Shown here piece by piece: positions 24,164 to 35,754 of a stretch of 64,000 nucleotides of DNA. Position 1 is the stretch's first letter, and each line of letters begins with the position of its first letter. The stretch spans positions 248,001-312,000 of the forward strand of contig JAKSXM010000156.1 of assembly GCA_022575985.1 (NCBI GenBank). Reading direction: 5' to 3'. Made by a program: the position numbers and the translations under genes. The DNA is from Anagrus nilaparvatae (lineage: Eukaryota; Arthropoda; Insecta; Hymenoptera; Mymaridae). Below the pieces are notes generated by a model. That model ran no database searches. It saw only the letters and a program-made list of their open reading frames with translations, and had not been told where the DNA came from.

Positions 24164-24365
24164 GGCTATTTATTAAACAAGGGATAAAATATTGGTTTTG
24201 GCTTTGCATGCAGTTGTATGCACAAGGAGTGCAGTGAGCGAGTGCAGATAGCATGCAAAAGTCGAACCCCATATTTTTTGCCGTGTTCCAAAACATAGTT
24301 TTACATATAGTGGGCAAAAAAGCCATCTCCCTAGGGTAGAAAATAGATTTTTTTGCCCGAGATAT
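24164..24365. repeat. dispersed repeat family (ACAAGGGATAAAATATTGG type), copy 2
   Basis: Same family as 13978-14155, but with a fuller interior (TTTGCATGCAGTTGTATGCA, then GAGTGCAGTGAGCGAGTGCA) and the GGGTAGAAAATAGA end. It ends about 165 bp before the start codon of gene D. Confidence 0.7.
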
Positions 24366-24530
24366 GTAAAAAAATTATTTTATAATGATATTTTATTGAA
24401 TTTTCAAGCAATATATTTTTAAAGTGTTAAATATTTATTTTATATACATAATAATTAAGTTCTAATTGTTTAAACTTGATTTATAATGAGTTGTCTAATA
24501 ATCACTTAATATAAGATGTAACCTTCAACA

Positions 24531-27469
24531 ATGTGCGAAGGCTGTCAGTACTTACAATATTTCGCAGCAATTACAGGTATTAAAAATGATTGATTAAAAA
24601 AAATATTTATTGTCAATAATTTATATAGTAATCTAATGTGAATAACATATAATAATTAAAATTTGTAGCTAACTTATGTCTTGTTGCTACTGGGGCTGCT
24701 ACGGGATGGGGCAGTCCCTCTATAGTAAAATTGAAACAAGATCCCATATCCTCTGATAACCCTTTAGGTAGACCAATAACTGAAGAAGAAGGATCATGGA
24801 TAGGGTCGCTTATTTCTTTAGGAGGAATCATTGGATGTTTTCTTGGTGGTGCTCTCGGAAAAAAGTAAGTTTAAAATATTAAATTATATGCAAAAACAAG
24901 GAAATAATAAATTTTTAACCAAGAGAGCAAAAAGATAGAATGGCCCAGATCGCACACGTTATTTAATTACCATCAAAGTAAAGCTAAGCTACGATTTGCT
25001 GTATTCTTTTTTTGTCCCCATGGCATAAATAAGTGTTCTTTCTAAGCTTTCTAAAAAGCGCTTTTTTCGGGGCAAAAAGAGTGGTTTTGAGCCGCCAGGA
25101 AGAAAAATATATTTCTTTATACAGAAATAAAAAATTTTTAAACTTTATATTATTTTATTAAAAAATAGACTTTTCATTACTTAAGCGCATGCACATTTCC
25201 CATATAAATTTACCACAATTTTGTATTATTACCATACGGTATTTTTAACAGTTTATAAATATATTAAAATTTTGATTCAATTTACAGATTTGGTAGAAAG
25301 AATACTTTATTACTCTCTACTATTCCGTTTCTAATTGGATGGCTTTTAACAGCAAGAGCCAGTAGTATAACGCATCTTTATATTGCTCGATTTATCTTTG
25401 GGATTCCTGGTGCTATGGCATGTACAATTGTTCCATTATATTGCGGAGAAATAGCTGAAGTAAGCAAAGATAATTATTAAACCTCGCAGAGTTGAGCAAA
25501 TACTCAATTTCGTATGAGTATTTACAATTCATTTTTACTTATATTGTGGGCGTGCTTTGTGTGTGATTTGCTTTTGCCCAGCTCTGAAACTTGCATATTA
25601 GCTTGTTAGTTAGAAAAATAAGAATTGTTTGAATTTTGTATGAAATGCAGAAATAAGTTCCTATTTTTTAAGAAAATAAGATTTCAAAAACTACATCTTA
25701 TTCAATTGTTCTTAAATATTGTTTCCAAATACTTGGCTCGTTTGAAAAAAACACGCAAAACAAAGATTTTGAAACCTTGCAAAATTAACCCATTAATGCT
25801 TAGATGACCATTCTTGGTCTAGTTACTATTTTTATATGATAAAATGAATATTTTTAGCTAGAAATGTCACCTTGTTAGTATTTTGGGCCACTTTTTTAAT
25901 TACTAAAGTCGTTTTTCAACTACCAAATAATGAGATACAATCCCGTAATGTGGGTAAATTTTATATTATTTTATTAGTTAAAAATGTTTCTTGAAAAAGC
26001 AAATATAAGTACGTACAGTAAATTTATCCTCTCTGTGTAGGGGGGAGGGTTAATGGGGGTGGTTATAGAGTGGGTTTTACAGGAATATAATATATGAATT
26101 ATTTTTGGGCTATAAATTTCATCTAGGAAGTACGTTGACTCTCTCTTTTGTCTATAAGTATTTCTGTAGACAATTTTTATGTTCTCATCGAGTTCTCATC
26201 GAAATTTTTTGCTTTATTATAAATAAATGTTGCTCAGACATTGTAATAAGCATAAATTAAAATGTTTGCATATTCACTTTTTATGAAACAATTTTAATTT
26301 ATTTTTATGTTTTAGCCTAAAATAAGAGGAATTTTAGGGTCTATTTTTCAGCTTTCTCTTGCTGCTGGTCTTCTTTACACCTACTGCATTGGTCCTTATG
26401 TTTCTTACAATGTGTTATCGATATTCTGTGTTAGTTTATCATTTATATTTTTGTTTACTTTTTCATTTATGCCAAAATCTCCTTATTATTTACTCACAAA
26501 TGGTAATAAAATGGAAGCATCCAAAAATTTAGCTAGACTTAGAGGAAAATCAGAAATTGATGTTAAAAATGAATTATATGATATTCAAGTAAGCTATTTT
26601 AAATCTCTTTTTTTTTAATTTTAATTCTAAATAAACTATTTTCACACAAACTTTATTATTAAAGAAATCAGTGGATAAAACAGTAAATAAAAAAACAAGA
26701 TTTTTAGATTTATTTTCTACAAAAGCAAATTCTAAAGCTCTTTTTTACACTTGTTCATTACTCACATTTCAACAGTTTACTGGTATTAGTATTATAATAA
26801 TGTATACTGAAAGTATATTTGCTAGTACAGGATCAACGTTTGACTCCTCTATTTGTGCAATCATAATTGGAATAGTTCAACTAATTGCATCAACTGTAAC
26901 TCCAATAATTATTGATAGATTCGGAAGAAGAATACTTTTGATTATATCTGGGCTTGGTTCTGCAGTTTCTTTGGTAAAATAACATTTTTTTGTAACTGAG
27001 TTTGACCTTTAAATATAAATTAATTTTTATATAAAAATAATTTTGTTTCGTAAACTAAAGTAATTTTTTTTTACAGGGAGCTTTAGGAATTTATTTTTAC
27101 ATGAAACAGTCAAACTATAGCAATATTAACAATCTTTGCTGGTTACCAATTACATCTCTTATTATTTATATGGGCTTTTATGGAATTGGTTGGGGTTCAG
27201 TACCATGGACGATTGTTGGTGAAGTCTTTTCAATGGAAGTGAAAGAAAAAGCATCAAGTATTACTGTATTTCTTTCCTGGGGATTAGCATTTATTTTTAC
27301 AAAATATTTTAATAATATTCAAACAAATTTTGGTAGTCATATAGTATTTTGGATTTTTGCTACTAGCTGCTTAATAAGTGTACTATTTACAGTATTTTTA
27401 TTACCAGAAACTAAAGGCAAAAGTTTTAAACAAATTCAAGATGAACTTAATGGAATTAAATCAACTTAA
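24531..27469 (+). CDS. Tret1-like: Tret1-like facilitated sugar (trehalose) transporter, gene D
   Basis: Complete six-exon sugar porter of the major facilitator superfamily, 462 residues, multi-pass plasma membrane. Exons: 24531-24576, 24669-24864, 25288-25459, 26316-26588, 26665-26973 and 27077-27469. The start ATG opens MCEGCQYLQYFAAIT, a QY-aa-A lead into helix 1 typical of Tret1 proteins. Motifs by residue: FGRKN about 82, PKSPYY about 191, FQQFTGIS about 264, DRFGRR 313, GWGSVPW about 370 and PETKGKS 442. Every internal exon except the first and last has exactly the length of its gene A counterpart, and acceptor contexts match, so the two are tandem duplicates. Unusual points: the family signature PESP reads PKSP (acid to base), and TGIN reads TGIS. 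Intron 3 carries a MITE. AATAAA near 27,508 is a likely polyadenylation signal. No frame lesion is seen; substrate not determinable from sequence. Confidence 0.95.
24935..25100. repeat. GC-rich palindromic repeat (GGCCCAGATCGCAC type), copy in gene D intron 2
   Basis: GAATGGCCCAGATCGCAC at 24938 and a diverged inverse around 24,990-25,010 resemble the better copies at 50474-50555 and 60426-60500. The following CGCTTTTTTCGGGGC and GCCGCCAGGAAGAAAAAT are diverged from the paired repeat next to those copies. Non-autonomous element, unidentified. Confidence 0.5.
25488..25590. mobile_element. MITE (CAGAGTTGRGCAAATACTC ends) in gene D intron 3
   Basis: CAGAGTTGAGCAAATACTC at the left and TTTGCCCAGCTCTG at the right are inverted ends. 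A relative with ends ACCAGAGTTGGGCA / TGCCCAGCTCTGGT sits in each 3.88-kb array unit (35759-35868 and equivalents). Confidence 0.7.
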
Positions 27470-28870
27470 TGTAATTTTGATTGATATTTTTTTGTACATA
27501 AGTATAATAAATATTAAATTTTAGTGAACCAAATTCATATGAGATAAGTTATTTAACTAATTTTTTTTTTAATTTACAAGCTAAGGCAACCATTAATTGT
27601 TCATAAGCACTGATGGCAATCAGTTTTAGTTTTTCAAATTCAAAAAATCCGAAATCCAAAGCTCAATGTTAAGAATTAAGAATTTAAAATATAACATTAA
27701 GAAATAACTAAATCAAAAGTCAGAAAGTGCGAAGTAGAATTTGGAAAAATATCTTAAAAATAAATAAAAATTTTCATTTGGTACTTAATTCTTTTTGTGA
27801 AATGCTCTTCTCAAAACTTACTCTAATTAGTACAGATTTCTTAAAAATATTATTTTAAAATAAAAAGTTCTGGAATAAATTATAAATGGGTTTGAAAAAA
27901 TCGTTTCTGTTCTTTGAAATTATGAATTTACATCCAAATTGTCATCAACGCTTCTGAATAATAAATGGTCACTCAAGCTTATATCTTTGTTTAATAATTT
28001 TATTTGTATAATTTACTTATTTTAATTGCTGTTTTCTTCCCTGAAGGACATTTTAATCGTTTCCTACGGTCTCAAAACGTATATAGTTCGATTACGTTAT
28101 TTTTACGTTCACGTAGTACAACATATAAAAAGTGATATTTCGTAGTGTGTGTATGTTTATGTAGGTCTTAGCACTTATATATCGGTGATTTTCTTTTTTT
28201 TTTAATTTAAAAAAAATGAGTACCCGACTATTTTTTAGTAGACTTTTTAGTAATTAAATGTTATTTTAACACAATTTTCCTATGTTTAATAAATTTTATG
28301 TCACTTTATTCCTCGGATACGATGCATAAAATGGTAAAAATTTTGGTATCATAATTTTGAATGAACTTAATAGTAATTTTGATTCACAGGTATTTTAGAT
28401 TATTTACTTTATTAAATTAAGAATTATATCATTACGAATATTCATACTTGCTTAAATAAATCAATGTTTCGTTTGGTTTCTTACAGAAATTGCCCTGAAT
28501 CCACGGAAGATTAATTAAGTGCATTAAACAAAAGTAATAACAAAGTCGAGTGAAACGTATAAGTAAATAATGAAAATTTTCAATATTCTATTAAAAGTTG
28601 GTTTAAGTTTTTGCCTTTGTATTTCAAGACTTTAATTATCAGACATTCAATGATAAAATTATTCAGTAGAATTTGAGATTATTTACTTTGTATTATTAAG
28701 AGTTGCTTTTGCGAAGGTTCACGCTTCCTTAGATAATTAAATTTTTCGATTTTTTTCGGGTTACCTAAGGGTTGAAAGTACCTGTGCCTTCAAAACATTT
28801 TTTTTATTTCGTGAACTTCGTGAATTTTGTAGCAAACTCGATTTATGATAAGACACGTAACTTGATACTT
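27470..28870. other. 3' flank of gene D and intergenic sequence
   Basis: Begins with the probable 3' UTR of gene D. The remainder is AT-rich with no supportable gene, RNA or repeat. Confidence 0.5.
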
Positions 28871-29054
28871 AGGCCCCATCTACAAAAGCCTTAAAAGGGG
28901 GCGCAACCACAAGCGTAATTTCGGCGCAATGCGCAGAAGAAGATTTTGTGTATTTCGAGTTAGTTGCGAAGGAGTCGAAATTGGTTTCAGCGAATTGCGT
29001 TGCGCTCACGCTTGCGGTTGCGACCACCTTTTGTAGCTTTTGTAGATGGAACCT
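28871..29054. mobile_element. MITE, same family as 1423-1599
   Basis: Ends AGGCCCCATCTACAAAAGCC and TTTTGTAGATGGAACCT, with a GC-rich palindromic core containing GCGCAATGCG. It lies 9 bp from the next MITE; a long frame running through both is an artefact. Confidence 0.8.
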
Positions 29055-29063
29055 TACTCAATA

Positions 29064-29198
29064 AGGGTGATTCTACAAACCTCCGTAAACGCAAACCGCA
29101 GCCGCAACACAATACGCATGAGCACAACACGATTTTGGTTCGTGCACTTTGCGTTGCGGCTGCGATTTTGCGATTACGGAAATCTGTAGAATCACCCT
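29064..29198. mobile_element. MITE with AGGGTGATTCTAC ends
   Basis: AGGGTGATTCTAC at the left is exactly inverted as GTAGAATCACCCT at the right, flanked by TA(A). The core (CGCAAACCGCAGCCGCAACA and its inverse-like partner GTTGCGGCTGCGATTTTGCG) is GC-rich and palindromic. Confidence 0.8.
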
Positions 29199-29199
29199 A

Positions 29200-30148
29200 A
29201 GGCACGAGGCACGGGCCAGCGGAATATTCCAGATTCGAGCAATCGTTGCATTCATTTTATTTTAAAATTTGAAATTTTCTATTTATGAAGAAGAAATAAA
29301 TACAAACCTTACCATTTTTCCAACTTTGTCCCAATCAAATTCTTAACATATCAAACTTTTTTAGACGGACCCCCGGAGGGCTGGTTTCCCCCTTTTGCGG
29401 GGTAAAATAAATTTTTTTTTTATAATTATAAAAGGATTAGTGACTTATTCACGAGTATACTGTTGTTGTGATAAAATAATTTTTATTATCTTGACGTTTC
29501 GGTACGTTAGTACCCTTATCAAAAGCTAAAACAATACATATAAAAATTAAAAATTTAGATTTAAAAATTATGGCTATTTTACATAGTAAATATTGATTTT
29601 TTCTCTTACATTTATATAATTATAATTTACATATTAGGTTGAACACCTGTGTCATTTAGTATTAATTTACTCAAATATATATACAAATATATCGGCATTT
29701 GAATAAAAAGAAACACTGAAACATTATATAGAAAAAATAAATATCAATAACAAACTAAACGATGATTTTTTGATAGAAAATATTTGATAATTTGATAGTA
29801 TTTACCCTTTGTCAATATACAATCTAATGTATTATTATGAATATTAAAGAAAAACACTATTTTTATCATATTGAAATATAAAAAGAGATAAATGAATGAA
29901 TGAATAAATAAATGAATTTTTTTTTTTTTGTTTTTTTTTTTTAATTTTATTATTTTTAATGTATGTAACTTTTATCAAACATCATGTTATTTGCAGAGCT
30001 ATACCGACATGTTGTAGGTATAATAGTTACAGCTCTCATATGATCGTTAGATTCAACATTATATTATAAATTTAATTGTTATAGGTAAAAAACAAATTAT
30101 TTATAAAAAAATTGAAATGTGTGTTATGTTTTGATTGTAACTTGGCAT
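29200..30148. other. repeat-like intergenic sequence
   Basis: Contains CGGACCCCCGGAGGGCTGG near 29,365, a GACGTTTCGGTACGTTAGT box near 29,494, an AATGAATGAATAAATAAATG microsatellite near 29,890 and long T runs. Composition suggests old transposon debris, but I cannot name it. Confidence 0.4.
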
Positions 30149-30161
30149 GAATTCTAAGTAA

Positions 30162-30623
30162 TTTTTTTTATTTTTTTTTTTTTATTAATTAGTATATTTC
30201 AATGGTTTGAGAACTTAGCCCATATAACCAATGGCATCACCCTTATTATTTCTTTATTACAACTTTTTCGACTTCATATTTGTATGTGTTGTGTCAGTGT
30301 TAATGTTTGTGTAATGTCTGGGCGTTAGTTTTTTATGTGTGTAAGCGTTGTAACCTATGGTCCAGAAGGTACGCGACTTCTCCTAAACCCCACGCCGGCT
30401 TATAGTGCTCTGGAGGCACTTCGGACTGCGTTATCTACATAATGCCAGGTTTTACGCCTTAATTTAACATTATTCGGATGCCTCAATCCTGGAACCCACG
30501 GTAGAACAACATTAAGAATTTTTCTAAAGAAAAAAACTTAATGCTGATATAGCCCGGAATGGAACCGCGGACCCTTAAGTCCGAAGTCCAACGCCTTAAC
30601 CACAGAGCTACCGAGGCTCTCCC
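30162..30623 (-). mobile_element. tRNA-derived SINE with 13-bp target-site duplications
   Basis: The insertion is bounded by a direct repeat GAATTCTAAGTAA at 30149-30161 and 30624-30636. On the minus strand it starts with a tRNA-like head (GGGAGAGCCTCGGTAGCTCT, then GTGGTTAAGGCG as A box and GGTTCCATTCC as B box of RNA polymerase III). It ends in a poly-A tail, seen as the T runs at about 30,162-30,184 on the plus strand. The body between head and tail is unrelated to tRNA. Intact duplications suggest a fairly young insertion. Confidence 0.85.
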
Positions 30624-30756
30624 GAATTCTAAGTAACTGTATTTGGTGTATATCATGCCATCTGTGTGATATTTTGGGTGATAAAAATTCTAACTGTTGA
30701 TAATAAAGATTTTATGCCGGGTGAATTAATTATTGTTATTGTTGTTTGAATTTGGC

Positions 30757-30872
30757 TTCCACTTCATATTATTCTAATAAGTCCCTAAATCGAAAATATT
30801 CTAAGTCCATTTCACCCCCTTTTTCAAACTTCAGACTTTTTCAAATACCCCATCCAATGAACATGTTCCATG
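30757..30872. repeat. dispersed repeat with GAACATGTTC palindrome, copy 2
   Basis: Inverse of the repeat at 15000-15200 (CTAAATCGAAAATATTCTAA, then CCATCCAATGAACATGTTCC). It abuts pseudogene C exactly where the exon 2 similarity begins, so it probably cut that exon. Confidence 0.65.
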
Positions 30873-30873
30873 T

Positions 30874-31430
30874 TAAAAGAAGAAGGATTATGGATTGAAT
30901 CGCTTGTTTATTTAATAGGAATCATTGGATGTCTTCTTGGAGGTGCTTTCGGAAAAAAGTAAGTTTAAAATATTAAATTATATACAAAACAAGGAAATAA
31001 ACAAAATATACCTCTTATTAATTACTGATACTTACTAAGACCAATTCACAAAAATTCTAAATTTTTTTAAGCAATTAAAATTTTATTTGCTTTAATCATT
31101 TATCATCTTTCTATTAAATAATTTGTAAGCATTAAAAATATGAAAATGTTGATGTAATTTACAGATTTGGTAGAAAGTATACTTTATAATTAAATTTAAT
31201 AAAAATGCTCGATTCTCAAGTTAGCTCAAGCTAATAATTATCTTTATTTATGCACTAAATTTCCTGCGTTTTGAAGACTTTCAGTCTTAATCACTACTAT
31301 CCCGTTCCTAATTGGATCTTATTAATGGATCTTAACAGCAAGAGCCAGTAGTATAATGCATCTTTATATTGCTCAACATATCTTTGGCATCCCTACAATT
31401 GTTCCATTATACCGTGGAGAAATTGCTGAA
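30874..31430 (+). pseudogene. Tret1-like: Tret1-like pseudogene C
   Basis: Dead paralogue of gene D. 30874-30958 is the second half of exon 2 (EEGLWIESLVYLIGIIGCLL-like) with an intact GTAAGT donor; its first half is replaced by the repeat ending at 30872. Exon 3 begins at 31165 (FGRKYTL then a TAA stop). It is split by about 100 bp of foreign sequence and resumes near 31,290, with further losses, as far as CGEIAE and a GTAAGG donor at 31431. The following intron is shared with pseudogene B. No exon 4-6 follows before the LINE; a matching exon 4 remnant lies at 59633-59803. Confidence 0.85.
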
Positions 31431-32230
31431 GTAAGGAACTAATTCTAAAACTTTAGAGAAAAAATATTGCACTTGGATTTGAATTGAATGACTTTTTACT
31501 AACAATATATTAATTACTCTAAAGTATTAATTTAATTAATTAAATTTTTTTTCTCACTATATACATTTGTATTGGTGAATAATAATATTAATCCGTAAAG
31601 ACCGATAAATACAATTTATCCTATAATATATCTTACTATAGACGGTTTAATTTCTAGCTGTTAAATTTTTAAAATTTGCCATGAATCAAGTTCACCGTAA
31701 TTAAATTTTCCCAGATTTAAACAGAAAGTTAATAGTCAGGAATGTGACTTTTTCATGTCCATCTACAATCTATGTTGTAGTCTTCCATCTTAATCAACTT
31801 AGAAATAAATTTTTGGGTAGTTTCGAGCTGTATCAATGATATAAAATTAAATTGATAAGTATCGATATAGTACTATTTTCTCCTTTTTTAAAATAATTTT
31901 GGTAAACTAACAATAAATTATCAAACATTCACAAGTATTACGTATTAGAAATGACCCTGTTTTTATATTACCAAAGATGCATCAAAGTATTTTATAATAA
32001 TAAAATATAAATCAAGAATCTTCAAGTTTTGCACACACGGTTCATGTCATCTTTTTGTTAAAACATTTTTGAATTCCCATTTACTAATAATCTAATATAT
32101 CTTTTACAAATCCCAAATTTTTTGGGCATTCAACTCCGCATTGACCAACTTTTTGTCAAAAATTGAACAATTTTAAGCAAGACTAACTTGATTTTGTGAT
32201 TGATTTTTGACCAATTAATTCGTCATGATA
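31431..32230. repeat. duplicated intron sequence of pseudogene C
   Basis: Aligns by eye with about 14,265-14,910 after pseudogene B, with deletions in both. No coding sequence. Confidence 0.65.
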
Positions 32231-32234
32231 GGTG

Positions 32235-32520
32235 ACTACGGAACCACCGAGTCGGTACTATTTGAGAATAGCCAGAGTAAATTTTAAACTTGAACCGTAA
32301 ATAAAAATATCAAGGAAACTAGTAAAATTATTTTTTTATTATTTATAAAAAATTTTTATTAAAGGAAATAAATATTATTAAAAAACATATTTTTATTATT
32401 AATTGATAATTTTTTATGAAAAATGTTTATAAATAATAAGAATATAATTTTACTAGTTTCCCGGTTCAAGTTTAAGATTTACTCTCGCTATTCTCAATAT
32501 TGCCACTATGGTTCCTCATT
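32235..32520. mobile_element. foldback MITE of about 285 bp
   Basis: The left arm (CGGAACCACCGAG, TTGAGAATAGCCAGAGTAAA, AAACTTGAACC, AAACTAGTAAAATTA) is mirrored by the right arm (TAATTTTACTAGTTT, GGTTCAAGTTTAAGATTTAC, TCGCTATTCTCAA, ATGGTTCCTC). The loop is AT-rich and non-coding. Confidence 0.75.
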
Positions 32521-32525
32521 AGCAA

Positions 32526-32658
32526 TGGTCTATTTTACCTAACAAAGTATAATGTAATAAAAAAAACTAAAACTTCTTAATGGTCTATTTTACCTAACAA
32601 AGTATAATGTAATAAAAAAAACTAAAACTTCTTAATGGTCTATTTTACCTAACAAAGC
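32526..32658. repeat. 55-bp tandem repeat, 2.4 copies, interrupted by the LINE
   Basis: The unit starting TGGTCTATTTTACCTAACAA occurs at 32526, 32581 and 32636 with a 55-bp period. The third copy breaks after CCTAACAAAG, and its continuation (AGTATAATATAATAAAAAAA) resumes after the LINE poly-A at about 34,592. This marks the LINE insertion point. Confidence 0.85.
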
Positions 32659-34592
32659 TTTCTACTCAAAACGCTCTTCCATCAGCTCCCCTTACTCATA
32701 ACTCAACTAGCCCAACTAGGCCTAATAACTTTAAATTCAAACGCATAAAAATGGAAGACTTAGATTGGGCATTCAAGCAGTTTTCCACTAAATCTGTAGG
32801 TCCCGATGGTATCTCACTAAAGGTGTTGAAATTATGTCTTCCTGCGCTTTCTAGGGTCTTTTTAGCACTTTTTAATAAATCAATAATATTGAATAAATAC
32901 CCTAAATCCTGGAAACATGCAAACATTCTCCCTACAGCGAAAGTCCCGAATCCTAGCCTACTTGGTGACTATAGACCTGTATCACTACTTTGTATTATAT
33001 CAAAGATTTTTGAAAAAATCCTGCATAAGCAAATTTCTGACTATTTAAATCAGCAAAATTTGTTAGATAGCTTTCAATCGGGCTTCCAGAAATCTCACAG
33101 CACCCAGGCTGTTTTAACTAACCTCACTGATGAAATCTGTCGCGGTCATCATCTAGACTTAATTACCATCTTAGTCATGATCGACCTGTCAAAAGCTTTT
33201 GATAGGGTCTCCCATGAGCTCTTGTTAAAAAAACTTGGGACATTTGGTTTTTCTGAAAGCGTAATAGGCTGGTTTGCTGATTATCTCTCTGACCGAACTC
33301 AATCTGTGATCTATGATGACAAGGTTTCATCTATTAAAAGTATAATAAGTGGAGTTCCCCAGGGCTCGGTGCTGGGCCCCCTTCTTTTTCTAATTTATCT
33401 AAATGATATAGGTACCAGAATAGTGTATTCAAAAAGGCTCCTTTTTGCTGATGACCTGCAAATTTATATTCAAACTCCTTATAAAGATTTTGATCTTGGC
33501 GTTTCTTTACTTCAATACGATATTAAGGAAATCGAACTATGGTCTTCTTTAAATAACTTTGTCATAAATAAAGATAAAACAAAAATAATTCTGTTCGGTA
33601 AAAATGTAAATGATTTTTATAATTCCAACAACTCATTTTATTTTGGTGGAGTAAATATCAAACTTTCTACATCAGTGAACAATCTTGGTATTTTTTATGA
33701 TTCTGACATGAAATGGAATACTCACCTTAATGATGTAGTAAAAACGGTAAACTATTCCTTGTATAGATTAAGGTACTATAAAAACCTAGTCACTAAAAAC
33801 CTTCGGAAGCAGTTAGCCTCTGCCCTTGTCTTTCCCTTACTGGATTACTTTATGTTCCCAGTAGGAAACCTCCCCGAATATCAATATGCAAGGCTTCAAA
33901 AGTTGCAAAATGCAGCAGTTCGTTATGTTTGCGACATAAAACATCCCTTAAGTACTTCTCCTGCCAGGATTACGTTAGGTTGGCTAAATGTTAAGCTAAG
34001 GGCTAAATATCTCTGTGCCTTACATATCTACAACATCTTGCAGAACGGTAAACCGGAGTATTTAAAATCTAAAGTCAATATTTACAAGCCAGCTCGTGAG
34101 TTGCGTCCTAAAAACAGACCTCACCTGAAAGTTGAACTCACGAAAAATCCCCTTTATAGTAATTCCTCCTTGATCTACATGATCTCCTTCTGGAATTCAA
34201 TTCCTGAAAATATTCGATTCTCGTCTACTATTAGCTCTTTTAAAGCTAATCTACATAAATATTTACTAGAAATTGATGCACGAGAATCGGGTATCTCCCT
34301 ATTAACCCCTCATCTTTAACTTTCTACTCAACTTTAAATTTTTCCGTAAACTGTTTCCTTTCTTTTCACTTTTCTCTTATTCCCTAATTTAGCTTAAGTT
34401 GAATTATTAATTATTTTTTGTTTGAATTTATTTGGTTACAATTATTATGTTTTTAATTAAATTTTATTTTTTCTATAGTTTTATATAACTTCATGTGATG
34501 CGCATATATGTAAAAACGACTGTACTACTAAATTTTGTATAACATTTATACAATAAATTATTTAATAAAAAAAAAAAAAAAAAAAAAAAAAA
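32659..34592 (+). mobile_element. 5'-truncated Jockey-type LINE with intact reverse transcriptase frame
   Basis: A non-LTR retrotransposon inserted into the third copy of a 55-bp repeat and ending in AATAAATTATTTAATAAAA plus a long poly-A. The frame is open from the very left edge and stops at 34319. From the first ATG at 32751 it gives 522 residues with fingers and palm motifs in order: PVSLLCIISKIFEKIL, FQSGFQKSHSTQAVL, VMIDLSKAFDRVSH, GVPQGSVLGPLLFLIYLNDI and the catalytic FADDLQIY. A C-terminal region follows (LQKLQNAAVRYVCDIKHPLS, FWNSIPENIR). The endonuclease domain is missing, so it cannot move by itself. The absence of stops and the long A tail suggest a recent insertion. Confidence 0.92.
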
Positions 34593-35754
34593 GTATAATA
34601 TAATAAAAAAAACTAAAAATGATCTTTCCTCGATATTGTCATTTTAATATCTGATGGAAAAAATTTGGTATTATATAAAAAAAGAAGAATTTTTCTACAC
34701 CAGCACATAATCTTTTTTTATGATAATCACGTCTGCTAGACCGTTTATGGTGCAGCTGGCGTAAAACGTAAAACAATGTATAGCAGCAATATTAAATACA
34801 GACTAATAATAATAATGAATGTAATAACCAGTAATAACGAATTTAAAAAAATTTTCATGATTTTTAGACTGAGCGAAGCTCAGAGCGAAGCTCTGAGCTG
34901 AGCTCAGTCTATTCCCTCGAAATAATGTCGAGTTTGTAACCACGATAACTCTTTAACGACATTGCCAATTGACTTCAAAATTTCACAGATGACCTCAATT
35001 GAGACAAAGAGGATCTGATTAAATTTGTGGCTCATTGGATATGCACGTTTCGGAATAATACCGAAAAGACTGAATGCTAATCAAAAAATTACATTTTTTA
35101 AAATTTTTCTAAACGATAACTCTTAAACAATATTGCCGATTGACTTCAAAATTTCACAGATGATCTCAAATGAGACAAAGACGAACTGATTAAATTTCTA
35201 ACCCATTTGGTACACACGATAAAAAATAATAGAGAAAAAACTAACTCCACATATAAAATAGCATTTTTTTAAATTTTATATGGAAAATTTAAAAGTTTAC
35301 GAAAAAAAAAAAAAATTTTCACATTATCTAGGGATATTCAAGAAAATTTAAAAACATTTAAAAAAAAAAATATCGTCACTCGCTGAATAAATAAATATCT
35401 TATATATATTAAAATGAAATAATTGAAAAAATGGACTATTTTTAATTTTATTGGACACGCATGTATTAAGAATTGTACGGACGAAAATACATGAAAGTGG
35501 TTTTAAAGTAATCTTTAAAGAAATATCTCCAGACATTTTTTTAATTTTTAAAAAATATTTAAATGATTTCGAGAAATCAATATCAGAAGTTAGTGGTCGA
35601 AAACGCAAAATAATTTCATTTTTTTTCACTAAAACTAATTTTTCTCAGGATCTAAGAGGTTTTTTGAGACGAGGTTTAGTGCAAATTATTCCTTGGAAAA
35701 AATGCTATCAATTTAAAGTTTTTTTTTTTTTTAATTTGAGCTCACGGTTCAGAG

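Noticed and set aside
24613..24831. Minus-strand frame opposite gene D exon 2
   Set aside because: Shadow of the transporter exon, whose plus-strand frame is strongly supported.
30546..30623. Candidate functional tRNA gene on the minus strand
   Set aside because: The anticodon arm does not fold properly and the sequence continues into a SINE body with a poly-A tail and target-site duplications.
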